This document shows positions 8,023 to 16,808 of a stretch of DNA of 64,000 bases, piece by piece. The translations under genes were made by a program, and so were the position numbers. Each line of letters starts with the position of its first letter. Position 1 is the first letter of the stretch. The notes beneath the pieces were generated by a model that worked only from the letters and a program-made list of their open reading frames with translations, was not told where the DNA came from and did not search any database. The stretch comes from Fimbriimonadales bacterium (lineage in GTDB: Bacteria; Armatimonadota; Fimbriimonadia; Fimbriimonadales; ATM1): assembly GCA_026129745.1 (NCBI GenBank), contig JAHCHL010000004.1, forward strand, positions 1 through 64,000. Reading direction: 5' to 3'.

Positions 8023-9387
8023 TTACCGAGATGCTCCACCGCCAAGCGGAGAACCGCCGAAGGGGCGAAACGGTGAGTTGTAGTCGCGATTGTCCTCAAT
8101 GCCGACGCCATCGACAGTATAAGGAATCACCAACAGCATCATCTCGTCAGTCGTCTGCTCGCCCCATCTGACGACGCGGGGGGGGTCGCTTGGTTGACGC
8201 GGATTGTTCGATGAATTGTCATAAGCAGCTTCGACATGAATCACGCTACCGCGAGGAAGCTTGATCGGTCTTGCAAACTGATACTGCAATTGCCAGTTGA
8301 AGTCCCAGTCTTCAACCCAGACAAGTGGAACTTCTTTGCCGTCCGGCGTTACCGCATAGGCCTTCATCGACTTGCCGAGCAAGTGCATGTGGGGCATTGC
8401 GCCATAGAGCGTTACGTCCGCAGGTATTCGCATATTCCACTTGGCGACATGGTTCTCGGCACCTGCAGGAATTCGCAAACCGATGTTTGCGAGCCACGCG
8501 AGATTCATCTTTTGCTTCGGCGGTTCTTTCGCAAAGTACAAGCCGATCTGCGTTTGGTCGTGCTCTTCTTTGCCGGTCTTGTTGTAGTGAATTTGGAGGA
8601 CGATCGTCGTTCCGGGTTTCAGCTCGAATGCAGCATAATCCGGCGTTTCGTTGGCTCTCAGGCCAGGCGCCCATCCGCCTAAAGCGCCGCTCGGAATGAC
8701 GCCCACGCCGCCAAACGTCGAATAGCCGGGCTGCCCGTCGTTTTGCTGCTTCTCCATTTCGATGGCGCGACCTGAGTCGTCGAGAAACGCGATAACGTGA
8801 TGAACGACGCGCTTGTTGTCTGGGCGAACTGCCATCGCGCGGATCCACTTCGTCTCTTTGTAGTCGGTCTTGATGACGAAGTTGCGGTAGTCGTCGCGGC
8901 CTTCTGCTGCGATCTTGTATGGCCTCGGAGGAGAAAGGATCACATCTGGCTCGCCGAGCGCCCATTCGGAGGAGAAGGTCGGTGGCTTCGGCGCCTTCGA
9001 CTTGTCGCCGATTGGCGCTCCCGCATCGGCCCAGGCACGAATCGCCGCGATCTTTTCTGGTGACAGCACATTTACATCGTGAAAGTCGTTGTAGCCCTGC
9101 TTCGCTTTCCAAGGCGGCATGAGCTTCCTCTCGACGGAAAAGGCGATCAGTTGTGCCCGCTTCATTGCGTCCTCGTAGGTCAAGAGCGAGAACGGCGCAA
9201 CCTCGCCAGGACGATGGCATTCGACGCAGTGCTCGAAGAGAATGCCAGCCACTTCTTCGGCATAGGTCACCGCTTTGGGCGTCGAGCTTGCCGTCGGATT
9301 GGAGCCTGCCTGCTCGACAGAAGACAGCCAGCCGGCCAAGCAAACGGTCAAGCCAATCGATGAAATCGCAATCGTTATTCCCTTCAT
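8023..9387 (-). CDS. Exported cytochrome c / copper type II monooxygenase-like fusion
   Basis: 454 aa with an N-terminal signal or anchor (GITIAISSIGLTVCLAGW). A cytochrome c motif HCVECHRPG (Cys54, Cys57, His58) leads a c-type domain with the Met-containing LMPPWKA. The C-terminal ~300 residues resemble the copper type II ascorbate-dependent monooxygenase (PHM/DBM) fold, with candidate copper ligands in VVHHVIAF, LQIHYN and MPHMHLLG. Fusions of this kind are common in Acidobacteria-like genomes; substrates are unknown. Heme and copper centres suggest electron transfer from the heme to the copper site. The gene ends 4 bp from the convergent cytochrome-barrel gene. An in-frame run of eight G (8178-8185) does not disturb it. 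Confidence 0.85.
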   Translation of the reverse strand: MKGITIAISSIGLTVCLAGWLSSVEQAGSNPTASSTPKAVTYAEEVAGILFEHCVECHRPGEVAPFSLLTYEDAMKRAQLIAFSVERKLMPPWKAKQGYNDFHDVNVLSPEKIAAIRAWADAGAPIGDKSKAPKPPTFSSEWALGEPDVILSPPRPYKIAAEGRDDYRNFVIKTDYKETKWIRAMAVRPDNKRVVHHVIAFLDDSGRAIEMEKQQNDGQPGYSTFGGVGVIPSGALGGWAPGLRANETPDYAAFELKPGTTIVLQIHYNKTGKEEHDQTQIGLYFAKEPPKQKMNLAWLANIGLRIPAGAENHVAKWNMRIPADVTLYGAMPHMHLLGKSMKAYAVTPDGKEVPLVWVEDWDFNWQLQYQFARPIKLPRGSVIHVEAAYDNSSNNPRQPSDPPRVVRWGEQTTDEMMLLVIPYTVDGVGIEDNRDYNSPFRPFGGSPLGGGASR

Positions 9388-9569
9388 ATCCTGCCTCAGA
9401 ACCAGTGTAATAGGATACCGCCCAAACCGTTTGAATCTCTCCGAATTTCGTCAACCAAGCAATTCAACCCATAAGATTGGGTCCTTTGAAGTTAAGGGGG
9501 CACTTTGGGCGTAGTAGAATCATCCGGCTCGGACCTCGCATCCCGCTATGGTCTGCCGACATTTCATCT

Positions 9570-10709
9570 ATGGCTTCTGGGTTTCTGAAGCGGAATCGAG
9601 TGGGCATCTCGTTTGTTGTCGTGGGCGCCGCCCTATTCGGCCTGTACTTCCTGTGGAACTGGGCCGCGTATTCGCTGACGGTCGGAGACAAGGTATTCCC
9701 GCCGCTCGAACCCAAAAAGGTCAACCTGATCGGCATCGACTTGGCCGGCGAGAAAATCATCGTCGCGAACGGAATCGCTCAGTTGGTCCAGGATGAGGGC
9801 GGAGGCTTTGAGTCCCGGGAACAGGATGGTCAGCCGGTGGGAGCGACGGGGGCCAAGATTCCGATGGCTGCGCTCGTGTCGACCTTGCAAGGCAGCCCCG
9901 AAGGGCTCGAAGAGCTGGTCATGGCACTCAACAAGATTGAGCATCAGATCCTCCCTGACGAGCGGTACACATGGGACGCTTCCGACATCAGAAAGGCCCT
10001 GGATGGTGACTCGGCACTCCAGACCAAACTGGAGAACGACCTCAATACGACCCTCAGCGGGGAGCCGACAACCACGCTCAGCCGCGAGGCGACCTTCAGC
10101 GGGATCTGGATTCGCGTACCGATTTCCGTCATGGTAAGCGTCGGTAGCGACCGCCGAACTGTGGAGTCGACGGTTAGTTTGAACTACACAACCGAGCTTG
10201 TCCGGAGGGTTCAGCGGCATGACTCCGTTCGAAACAAGTTTGATGTCGACGGCCGCACGCTGAGCTTCGTCTACGAAGAGGTTTGGGGATCGCTGCGAGG
10301 CTCCCCCGCAGCGGACGTGAGGCGATCTTTAGAGAGGTTCATCAATCCTGAGCGGTCAAAAGCGCTGTCAAGCCCAGCAGAACGCCTCCTCGCGAGGGTC
10401 AACGTGCTTGTGACGGATCTCGAAATCGAAGGCGTTTCACTCGAGGAGTTTCCTCGCACCGACGGCAAGGGAAACTCTTATACGATCAACCTCGACCTCA
10501 ATCGCAATGGCAGGGACCGGCTGTGGCAGTACACCCGTAAAAACCCCGGGTGTCAGTTACTTTTCGTCGTTGACGGAGTCGCAATCGCTGCGCCGGTTGT
10601 CCAACATGAAATGAAGTACTATACAGCGGCGATCCAGAATATTCTCGAAGAGGATTTAGCGCGAGAAGCCGTCGATCTCATCAAGAACTCAAAAGTATCT
10701 AGACTATGA
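9570..10709 (+). CDS. Membrane-anchored SecD-like exported protein
   Basis: 379 aa from the ATG at 9570; an in-frame start at 9477 would add an unlikely Arg-rich tail. One membrane helix near the N terminus (VGISFVVVGAALFGLYFLW) anchors a large extracytoplasmic domain. Residues about 330-360 (INLDLNRNGRDRLWQYTRK, then LLFVVDGVAIAAPV) resemble the SecD periplasmic segment in which a folded domain ends with a conserved DGxxxSAPV. The SecD transmembrane core is missing, so this is not a full SecD. It overlaps the following lipoprotein gene by 4 bp (ATGA), placing it first in an envelope operon. A role in folding or export of the lipoproteins is inference. Confidence 0.65.
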   Translation: MASGFLKRNRVGISFVVVGAALFGLYFLWNWAAYSLTVGDKVFPPLEPKKVNLIGIDLAGEKIIVANGIAQLVQDEGGGFESREQDGQPVGATGAKIPMAALVSTLQGSPEGLEELVMALNKIEHQILPDERYTWDASDIRKALDGDSALQTKLENDLNTTLSGEPTTTLSREATFSGIWIRVPISVMVSVGSDRRTVESTVSLNYTTELVRRVQRHDSVRNKFDVDGRTLSFVYEEVWGSLRGSPAADVRRSLERFINPERSKALSSPAERLLARVNVLVTDLEIEGVSLEEFPRTDGKGNSYTINLDLNRNGRDRLWQYTRKNPGCQLLFVVDGVAIAAPVVQHEMKYYTAAIQNILEEDLAREAVDLIKNSKVSRL

Positions 10710-11434
10710 CCATTCGAATTTTCGCATCCGCATTAGTTGTCGTTGCACTTGCATTGGGCTGCGGGCCTTCGCCCACAGCCGGCACAACTGGGCCAAAAAA
10801 GGAAGTCCATAAAGCAGATGCATCGACTCCTGCTGACTTATTTCCGCTTTCCGTCGGCAACGCATGGACATACAATTTGTCCGTTGATCAGCTTCAGAAT
10901 GGTCAAGTTACTGCGTCGCAAACGATGGAACGCGTGTTCAAAGTTGAGAAGGTCGATCAAACATCGAATGGAACCGTTGGGCAAATCGTCATTTACGATG
11001 AAGAGCAAAAGCCAGTCGCGTCCTTCAAGATTCTTGTCAATGACAAGGGACTTTTTCAAATGACGGTTGGCTCACCGGGTAACGAGCTTGCTTATGACGC
11101 TCCATTGCCGTGGGCGACGTGGGGAACTGAAGTCGACAAGCAAGTCGATCATAAGACTCGCGGACCGCTTGCAGGAAGTCGAGAGATCGGAACCATCGAA
11201 TCTGCGACGTACTATCGCGGAGAACGCGAAGCCGATGCGTTGACTCAGCGGTACGCGTCCAAGTCGTATGACAGCACTCAAAAGTACCTTCGCGACGACG
11301 GCACCGGCTTGGCTGCGACACAGCGAAGCTGGTTCGCTCCGAAGGTTGGATTGGTCAGGTTGGTCGAAGCGATCACAAATGGCCAAGTCACTCAGCGAAG
11401 CACATGGGTTTTAAAAAGTCACACGGTGAAGTAA
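10706..11434 (+). CDS. Lipoprotein 1 of a four-gene exported-protein array
   Basis: 242 aa with a lipobox LALGC (Cys about residue 19). The mature part begins with a Lys/Thr-rich linker, then DLFPLSVGNAWTYNL, a motif shared in spirit with the third gene (YFPLTPGAEWEY). The C-terminal part has FAPKVGLVRLVEA. These strand-rich domains are typical of exported bacterial proteins that begin with a FPLxxGNxWxY strand. Start overlaps the SecD-like gene (ATGA), and the stop overlaps the next ATG by one base (TAATG). Function unknown. Confidence 0.8.
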   Translation: MTIRIFASALVVVALALGCGPSPTAGTTGPKKEVHKADASTPADLFPLSVGNAWTYNLSVDQLQNGQVTASQTMERVFKVEKVDQTSNGTVGQIVIYDEEQKPVASFKILVNDKGLFQMTVGSPGNELAYDAPLPWATWGTEVDKQVDHKTRGPLAGSREIGTIESATYYRGEREADALTQRYASKSYDSTQKYLRDDGTGLAATQRSWFAPKVGLVRLVEAITNGQVTQRSTWVLKSHTVK

Positions 11435-12138
11435 TGAGAGTAAACGGAATCCTTGCCATTGCTTTCTTTGTTTTTCTTAGTGCGGTCTTTGGGTGCGCTA
11501 AGAAGGAAGCGGAATCGACAAATGCAAAGCCAGACTCGGAGACACCGACAGAAAGTCGAATCGAGATTCCAGATGAACTGATGACGCCGGCGCTTCGCGC
11601 AATCGGTGCGCCGTTCGACAAACCGATCAAGATGCGATTCAGCGGGTTTGCTCCAGGCATAACAGAATCAACAAGGGTTGGAAAAGTCACCGCGATCGAG
11701 GACGGAAAAGTCCACTTCACATTTACTTGGTCCAATGGTTTAGGCGACGATAAGTATGTTTCCGGACCTGATGGAATCTTTGTCAGCAGACAGTTCGGTC
11801 GCGACTTCGATCCGCCTGTCATGTACGCCCCTGTGACGTTTGCTATCGGCGACGAATGGGAACACTCCTACACTATTCAAGTGGAAGGTAACGCAGTCGA
11901 AGTCAAGTCGAAAACAAAAGTTGTCGGGCAAGAGAAAGTGACGCTTCCGATGGGCGAATTCGATGCGAAAGTCATCGAAGAAACTGGAACACTCAAGTCG
12001 CCAACGATGAACGTGACGATGACCGGTAAGTCGTGGCTTGTCGATGGCATCGGAATCGTCAAAATGCAAGGCACTCAAAAGGGCAAGCTGAACGGCGAAG
12101 AAGTTTCGACCGACATATCGATGGAGATAATGGGATAA
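11434..12138 (+). CDS. Lipoprotein 2 of the array
   Basis: 234 aa, starting at the ATG that shares one base with the preceding stop (TAATG). The N-terminal signal ends in a lipobox-like SAVFGC. The mature protein has a Thr/Glu-rich linker and a strand-rich domain with AIGDEWEHSY and LVDGIGIVKMQGT, which matches the end region of genes 1 and 3 (GIGLLK, VGLVR). It is likely a paralogue of its neighbours that has lost part of the FPLxxG motif. Predicted to sit in the inner or outer membrane leaflet by lipid anchor. Function unknown. Confidence 0.78.
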   Translation: MRVNGILAIAFFVFLSAVFGCAKKEAESTNAKPDSETPTESRIEIPDELMTPALRAIGAPFDKPIKMRFSGFAPGITESTRVGKVTAIEDGKVHFTFTWSNGLGDDKYVSGPDGIFVSRQFGRDFDPPVMYAPVTFAIGDEWEHSYTIQVEGNAVEVKSKTKVVGQEKVTLPMGEFDAKVIEETGTLKSPTMNVTMTGKSWLVDGIGIVKMQGTQKGKLNGEEVSTDISMEIMG

Positions 12139-12156
12139 CGGTTAGGAGAAGGCCAC

Positions 12157-12765
12157 ATGATTACCTTGTTAGTTGCGACAATCGTATCGGCGCCTGCGGC
12201 GAACTACTTTCCGCTGACGCCTGGCGCCGAATGGGAGTACGCGATCATTGGCGGACCTGCGCTGAGTCCAAAGAGGCTTGTTTATAAGGCAGTCGAACCG
12301 GTTCAAGTTCAAGGCAAAACCGTAAGTCCGCTCGAAAGCTTCATCGATGGGAATCGTGATTCGATCACCTACTACACGACTCATGAAGGCTTTCATGCCG
12401 TCGCCGGTACGCACGAAGGAACGTTGCTGTCGCAGCCGATTCCATTCCTGCCTGTCGATCCAAAGCGCGGACAGAAGTGGGTGTTCGCAGGACACACCGT
12501 CGTATTGGGTGGAGAAGCGAACGAGCAGTCAACATACACCGTGAACGGATTCGAAACCGTCGAAGTGATGGGGCAAAAGATCAATGCCGTCAAGATCACT
12601 CGCCAGTCCGAAGCGCAAGTGGACGGAATGGGCCTTTTTAAGACCAAGAGCATCGATTGGTATGGCGACGGAATCGGGCTGTTGAAGTCAGAGAAAAGCG
12701 TCGAAGTGAAAGACGGCGCGAAAGTTACGTACCTTCTTGTTCGAACGGCAGGTTTGGTTCGATGA
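12157..12765 (+). CDS. Exported protein 3 of the array
   Basis: 202 aa with a very short hydrophobic leader (MITLLVATIVSAPAA) that may be a signal peptide; no lipobox Cys. The mature domain starts with NYFPLTPGAEWEYAI, close to the DLFPLSVGNAWTYNL of the first gene, and ends with IDWYGDGIGLLKSEK. It begins 18 bp after the second gene and its stop overlaps the fourth gene (ATGA). Probably a periplasmic strand-rich protein; function unknown. Confidence 0.78.
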   Translation: MITLLVATIVSAPAANYFPLTPGAEWEYAIIGGPALSPKRLVYKAVEPVQVQGKTVSPLESFIDGNRDSITYYTTHEGFHAVAGTHEGTLLSQPIPFLPVDPKRGQKWVFAGHTVVLGGEANEQSTYTVNGFETVEVMGQKINAVKITRQSEAQVDGMGLFKTKSIDWYGDGIGLLKSEKSVEVKDGAKVTYLLVRTAGLVR

Positions 12766-13415
12766 GATTCGCGGCGTCGGTATTCGCCGGCTTCATGGCA
12801 GCTTTGCTTTTCACCGGAGGCTGTTCCTGCTCCGGAAAGGGAACTGGGTCACCGATTGGCGCTTCCGAAGAGCTGTTTCCTTCGGCGTCAGGCAAGCAGC
12901 CGATTACGCTGAACCTTGGCGGCATCATGCTCGATCGGGCAGAGCTGGAGGTCGAGTCGAAAGGAAACAGTCGCACGCTTCGAATTCTCAATGAGGGCGT
13001 CGAAATCGAGCGAGAAGTCTATCGAGTCGACAGCAGCGGAATCTCTTTGGAAAGCCTTGGAACCGGTTCTGGCGATCAGTTCGACCCACCCTTGACACTC
13101 ATTCGATTTCCTGCCAAGAAGGGCGATTCCGTCGAGTGGGAAGGATCCTATCGCTATGGCAACATTCGCGCAGTCAATGCCAAGGCCACAAGCACGACTC
13201 AGACCGAGCAGGTCTCGCTCGCGACCGGCTCCGCTGAAGCCATTCGGGTCACCGTCGAACTCGAACTGAGCGATGGCTCTCCAAACCCTGCTAAGAGAAA
13301 ACTCGATTTCTGGTTCGTCAACGGATCCGGCCCGGTCAAGAGAGACTTCGGACTCAACCAGACACGCGAACCTCGCGTGCCCACTCCTACGGACAACAAG
13401 CCGGAAGAGGGTTAG
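12762..13415 (+). CDS. Lipoprotein 4 of the array
   Basis: 217 aa from the ATG at 12762, which overlaps the previous stop codon (ATGA). Lipobox LFTGGC precedes CSGKGTGSP. The mature part begins EELFPSASGKQP, aligned with the FPLxxG start of genes 1 and 3 but otherwise diverged; the C terminus is a Pro/Thr-rich tail. It is 21 bp upstream of moxR. Probably the most diverged of four related exported proteins. Confidence 0.75.
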   Translation: MRFAASVFAGFMAALLFTGGCSCSGKGTGSPIGASEELFPSASGKQPITLNLGGIMLDRAELEVESKGNSRTLRILNEGVEIEREVYRVDSSGISLESLGTGSGDQFDPPLTLIRFPAKKGDSVEWEGSYRYGNIRAVNAKATSTTQTEQVSLATGSAEAIRVTVELELSDGSPNPAKRKLDFWFVNGSGPVKRDFGLNQTREPRVPTPTDNKPEEG

Positions 13416-13436
13416 GGATATACTGCGCCGCCAAGG

Positions 13437-14384
13437 ATGAGAGTAGAAGAAGCAGCGGCGCAAGTCAGGAAGGAAGTTTCCAAAGCCGTCGTCGGTCAGG
13501 ACAAACTCGTCGAGCACGTCCTGGTCGCGCTGTTTGCTGATGGGCACGCGCTGCTCGAAGGTGTGCCGGGCGTCGCCAAGACGCTTCTGGTTCGAACCAT
13601 CGCCAAAACTCTTTCGCTGGAGTTCACGCGAATCCAGTTCACGCCCGACCTCATGCCGAGCGACGTCATCGGCACGAACGTTTTCGACCAAAAGGCCGGC
13701 GAGTTTCAACTGCGAAAAGGTCCGATATTCACCCAGATCCTGCTCGCGGACGAAATCAACCGAACGCCCCCAAAGACTCAGGCAGCTTTGCTCGAAGCGA
13801 TGGAAGAGCGCCGGGTCACGATCGACGGCTCACCGTTTCCGCTGCCGTCACCTTACATGGTCTTCGCCACGCAGAACCCGATCGAGTTCGAAGGCACGTA
13901 TCCTTTGCCTGAAGCGCAGCTCGACCGCTTTCTATTGAAGATCATCGTGCCTTATCCGGAAGAGCGAGATGAGGCGACGGTCCTTCAGCGATACTCCGCA
14001 GGCTTTCGTGCGCAGAAGCTTGAGCAAGCTGGCGTGCAGCCGATTTTGGATGCAGCCGGACTCGAAGCACTTCGGCGAGAAGTCAGCTCGGTTAGAGTCG
14101 AAGACCAGATCATCGACTACATCAACAAGATCGTTCGCACAACGCGCAACTCGGACCTCATCGCCGTAGGCGGATCGCCGCGCGCTGGTATCGCAATCCT
14201 GCTCTGCTCGAAGGGTTTGGCGGCCATTCGTGGCCGCGACTTCGTCACACCTGACGACGTAAAAGATGTGTCGCTTCCCGTGCTGCGGCACAGAGTGTTG
14301 TTGCGACCTGAGGCAGAAATCGAGGGGTTGACGCCCGACCAGATTATTCTAAGCCTGTTCGAATCATTGCCCGTGCCGCGCTAA
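13437..14384 (+). CDS. MoxR-family AAA+ ATPase
   Basis: 315 aa with the full MoxR pattern: VVGQDKLVEHVLVAL, Walker A GVPGVAKT (42-49), TPDLMPSDVIGT, Walker B ILLADEINR, the TPPKTQAALLEAMEER helix, and sensor 1 region FATQNPIEFEGTYPLPEAQLDRF. MoxR ATPases act as chaperones for maturation or metal insertion of partner proteins, usually next to DUF58 and VWA genes. Here the direct neighbours are exported lipoproteins and PpiC, while a DUF58 gene lies 40 kb away (54213). Cytoplasmic. Confidence 0.95.
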   Translation: MRVEEAAAQVRKEVSKAVVGQDKLVEHVLVALFADGHALLEGVPGVAKTLLVRTIAKTLSLEFTRIQFTPDLMPSDVIGTNVFDQKAGEFQLRKGPIFTQILLADEINRTPPKTQAALLEAMEERRVTIDGSPFPLPSPYMVFATQNPIEFEGTYPLPEAQLDRFLLKIIVPYPEERDEATVLQRYSAGFRAQKLEQAGVQPILDAAGLEALRREVSSVRVEDQIIDYINKIVRTTRNSDLIAVGGSPRAGIAILLCSKGLAAIRGRDFVTPDDVKDVSLPVLRHRVLLRPEAEIEGLTPDQIILSLFESLPVPR

Positions 14385-14452
14385 GAGTCGCTTAGAACCG
14401 CAAGGCCATCGAAAGCGTCTACCCAAAACACAAAGCAAGGAGAAACCAAATC

Positions 14453-15331
14453 ATGTTCGGAATAGCCTTCGGCCTCTCTCTCGCCCTTCAGTCTCTTACT
14501 CTCAACGGGATTTTGCCTGGCGCGCAAATGCAGCGCGTGCCGGCAGCGGACGAAGTCGTCGCGACGCTTAATGGAAAGCCAATTCTCGCTTCGGAAGTCA
14601 ACAAGGTCTTGTGGGATTGGGTCGGTTACCCGATGACTCAGCAAGTCATCGGCATGATCATGGTCGAAGAGGCGGCGAAGGACGCGGGCGTTTCAGTTTC
14701 CGATGACGAAGTGCGAAAGGCTGTCGATGAGCAGCTCGCCCAATACAAAGCAAACATTCCGGAAGGAAGGACCTTTGAACAGCACTTGCGCGCGATGGGC
14801 ATTCCGTATTCGCAAGTTTGGGTGCAGGTTCGACAGAGCATGCTCTTCGAACGCATCGCGATGAAGGACTTCAAGCCTGAGGCGCTGAGAAAGCTCGCGC
14901 ATATCGTCATCAAGCCCAAAGACTTCAGCGATCGAGCGCGTCAAGATGCGATGAACAAAGCAAGTGAGATCATCGCGTGGGCAAAGGGCGGCGAAACATG
15001 GGCGTCACTTGTCGAACAGCACAGCGAAGACATCGCGACAAAGCCGCTCAATGGAAGCCTCGGTTGGGTTGGGCCGCACGTCTTGCCCGAAGACATCATG
15101 GCCGCGGCCGCATCGGCACAGACTGGCGCGATCATCGGCCCTTTCGTGACATCCGACGGCATCGTTGTAATCAAAGTCGAGAGTGTGGGCCCGCCGCCTG
15201 AGAACGAATTGGAAGCAGCCAAGAACGCCTATCTTCAGCGAGCGCAAATGCTCTTGCAGCAAAAACTGCGTGACGAATACAAGCACGAAAACAAGCTGGT
15301 TCCGGCAATTAAGAACAATGGAGGCCAATAG
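14453..15331 (+). CDS. Exported peptidyl-prolyl isomerase, SurA/PpiC type
   Basis: 292 aa with an N-terminal hydrophobic leader, an N-terminal chaperone helix region (VVATLNGKPILASEVNKVL) as in SurA/PrsA, and a parvulin rotamase domain (about 145-245) with LRKLAHIVIKP, GSLGWVGPHVLP and GAIIGPFVTSDGIVVIKVE. It should assist folding of exported proteins in the periplasm. A strong ribosome binding site (AAGGAG) precedes the ATG. It sits between moxR and bcp in the envelope operon, consistent with a protein-quality function. Confidence 0.92.
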   Translation: MFGIAFGLSLALQSLTLNGILPGAQMQRVPAADEVVATLNGKPILASEVNKVLWDWVGYPMTQQVIGMIMVEEAAKDAGVSVSDDEVRKAVDEQLAQYKANIPEGRTFEQHLRAMGIPYSQVWVQVRQSMLFERIAMKDFKPEALRKLAHIVIKPKDFSDRARQDAMNKASEIIAWAKGGETWASLVEQHSEDIATKPLNGSLGWVGPHVLPEDIMAAAASAQTGAIIGPFVTSDGIVVIKVESVGPPPENELEAAKNAYLQRAQMLLQQKLRDEYKHENKLVPAIKNNGGQ

Positions 15332-15336
15332 CTCCG

Positions 15337-15783
15337 ATGCTCCAGGTCGGCGACAAGATTCCGGACTTCACTTTGCAAGATCAAGACGGCAACGCTGTTT
15401 CTTCCAGCGACCTGATCGGCGAACCGTTCGTCATCTACTTCTATCCTAAGGACGATACGCCCGGGTGCACGAAACAGGCTTGCGCCTTTCGCGATTCGCT
15501 ACCGCGCTTCAAGGGCGTCCGCGTTATCGGAATCAGCCCGGACAGCGTGAAGTCGCACAAGAAGTTCGCAGAGAAGTATTCGCTGCCGTTTACTTTGCTG
15601 TCGGACGAGGGCCACAAGGTCGCGGAGATGTTCGGGGTTTGGGTCGAGAAGAGCTTGTACGGGAAGAAGTATTGGGGCAATCAGCGGTCGACGTTTCTGT
15701 TTGACGAGCACGGGATCGTGAGAGCGGTTTGGGAGAAGGCAAGCCCCGATCAGAATGTAGGTGAACTTGTCGCTATTCTTTAG
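15337..15783 (+). CDS. bcp: Peroxiredoxin, thioredoxin-dependent thiol peroxidase (BCP/PrxQ)
   Basis: 148 aa with the BCP motif FYPKDDTPGCTKQAC: peroxidatic Cys44 and resolving Cys49 five residues apart. It reduces hydrogen peroxide and organic peroxides with thioredoxin electrons. The fold continues through VIGISPDS, SLPFTLLSD and the WGNQRSTFLFDEHG strand. No signal peptide, so cytoplasmic. It lies 5 bp after the PpiC gene, the last gene of the operon. Confidence 0.95.
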   Translation: MLQVGDKIPDFTLQDQDGNAVSSSDLIGEPFVIYFYPKDDTPGCTKQACAFRDSLPRFKGVRVIGISPDSVKSHKKFAEKYSLPFTLLSDEGHKVAEMFGVWVEKSLYGKKYWGNQRSTFLFDEHGIVRAVWEKASPDQNVGELVAIL

Positions 15784-15844
15784 TACTGTTACAATATATA
15801 TACCAGGTTTTGTTGTTTAATCTTTTCTTTGTTCTTGTAGTACT

Positions 15845-16290
15845 ATGGGCGGTATGGGTGGCCGATTGACGACTGGCTTAATCTTGATTACTGCCGTGGG
15901 ATGCTCTCAGCGCGAGGTGAGGTTGCGGCTCATTGAAGCTTCGACAGGAGCCCATACCCCCCCCCGTGGATCGGAGCAAGCAAGGCACGCACCCTCTTAA
16001 GGCTGTGTGGTTGCGGATCGTGCCACAAGCTTGTAACACGGCTCAGCGATTCGGAACGGCGAAAGATTGACTTTGTCACTATTAGGGGGTACACCGAGAT
16101 GGCCGTCGACCTTCAAAAGACCTTCGATTGGGACGCTGTCCGCTTTGCTGAATACAACCAGGCAGACTGGGACAAATTCTACGGCTCATCAGAGTGTCCA
16201 CGATTCGGACTTGTTAAGAATGGCCGCTTCGCTGAACAAGCGTTTGCCACCGAAGCAGATGGCGAACTGACTCCGGGAGGAGGAAAGTGA
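15845..16290 (+). CDS. Thioredoxin-like lipoprotein, frame interrupted at a C9 tract
   Basis: ATG at 15845 opens a frame with a signal peptide and lipobox-like TAVGC (Cys20), which reaches the run of nine C (15957-15965) and then stops after ~15 more codons. One added C (or loss of two) continues into a frame encoding PWIGASKARTLLRLCGC, then GSCHKLVTRLSDSERRKIDF and on to the stop at 16290, giving about 148 aa. CGCGSCHK and a later SSECPRFGLVKNG strand look like a thioredoxin-fold reductant domain. The stop overlaps the next GTG start. The intact protein is thus a predicted membrane-tethered thiol protein. As with the VKOR-DsbA gene, the break lies in poly-C. Confidence 0.65.
15957..15965. 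repeat. C9 homopolymer at a frame break
   Basis: Nine C inside the thioredoxin-like lipoprotein gene. Ten C (or seven) would restore one open frame from 15845 to 16290. Confidence 0.85.
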
Positions 16291-16808
16291 TACGACTTGT
16301 GACTCTGACGGCCGGCCTTTTCCTACTCGTGTGCCTTTTCGCTGTGTCGCAAGATCTTCAGTCGCTTGCGCGTTCAATTGTGGTACCCAATCTGAATTCC
16401 ACAGCGAAACAGTACTTCAGTGAACACCTGAAGAAAGATCCGGCAATAGGAAGCCGCAACTTTGTCCGCACTCCGCTATCGAGAACAAACCATCTCATCG
16501 TTCTTGTGGGCAACTGCGAAGAGTGTGCCGACAAGATGATTTTGAGGATTGCTGAGGTGTCGTTAAGTGCCGGGGTACCAGCTTTCTATGTCTCGAAGGT
16601 CAATCCGACAGGCGCTTTACTAACTGTTATGGACAAGCCAATCTCCTCGAGCGTTGTCATCGATGCGGACGGATCCGTTCACGAGAGACTGAACGGATTC
16701 TTTACTCCTCGCGTTTTTCTTATCGATGCTGATGGGCGCATTTCATGGAAGCAAGATTCACCCGAACTGGCCTCGTTAGCTAATCGCCTGAAGGAGTTCC
16801 ACTCATGA
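16287..16808 (+). CDS. Exported thioredoxin-fold protein with CEEC motif
   Basis: 173 aa, GTG start overlapping the preceding stop (GTGA). A single hydrophobic leader (LVTLTAGLFLLVCLFAVS) anchors or exports it. The mature part has a redox-like strand and motif LIVLVGNCEECADKM, then SSVVIDADGSVHERL and PRVFLIDADGRISWKQ, which follow the TlpA/thioredoxin-like fold. CEEC is an unusual active-site pair. It probably reduces or oxidises thiols in the periplasm. It overlaps the next pseudopilin gene by 4 bp, so expression is coupled. Confidence 0.7.
   Translation: MIRLVTLTAGLFLLVCLFAVSQDLQSLARSIVVPNLNSTAKQYFSEHLKKDPAIGSRNFVRTPLSRTNHLIVLVGNCEECADKMILRIAEVSLSAGVPAFYVSKVNPTGALLTVMDKPISSSVVIDADGSVHERLNGFFTPRVFLIDADGRISWKQDSPELASLANRLKEFHS

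Noticed and set aside
8312-9454. 380-codon frame overlapping the cytochrome/monooxygenase gene
   Set aside because: Same strand but out of frame with a recognised gene; Arg-rich composition typical of a shifted frame.
15784-15844. Promoter in the gap before the thioredoxin-like lipoprotein gene
   Set aside because: AT-rich with TATATA and a TAGTACT inverted repeat, but no well-spaced -35/-10 pair was found.
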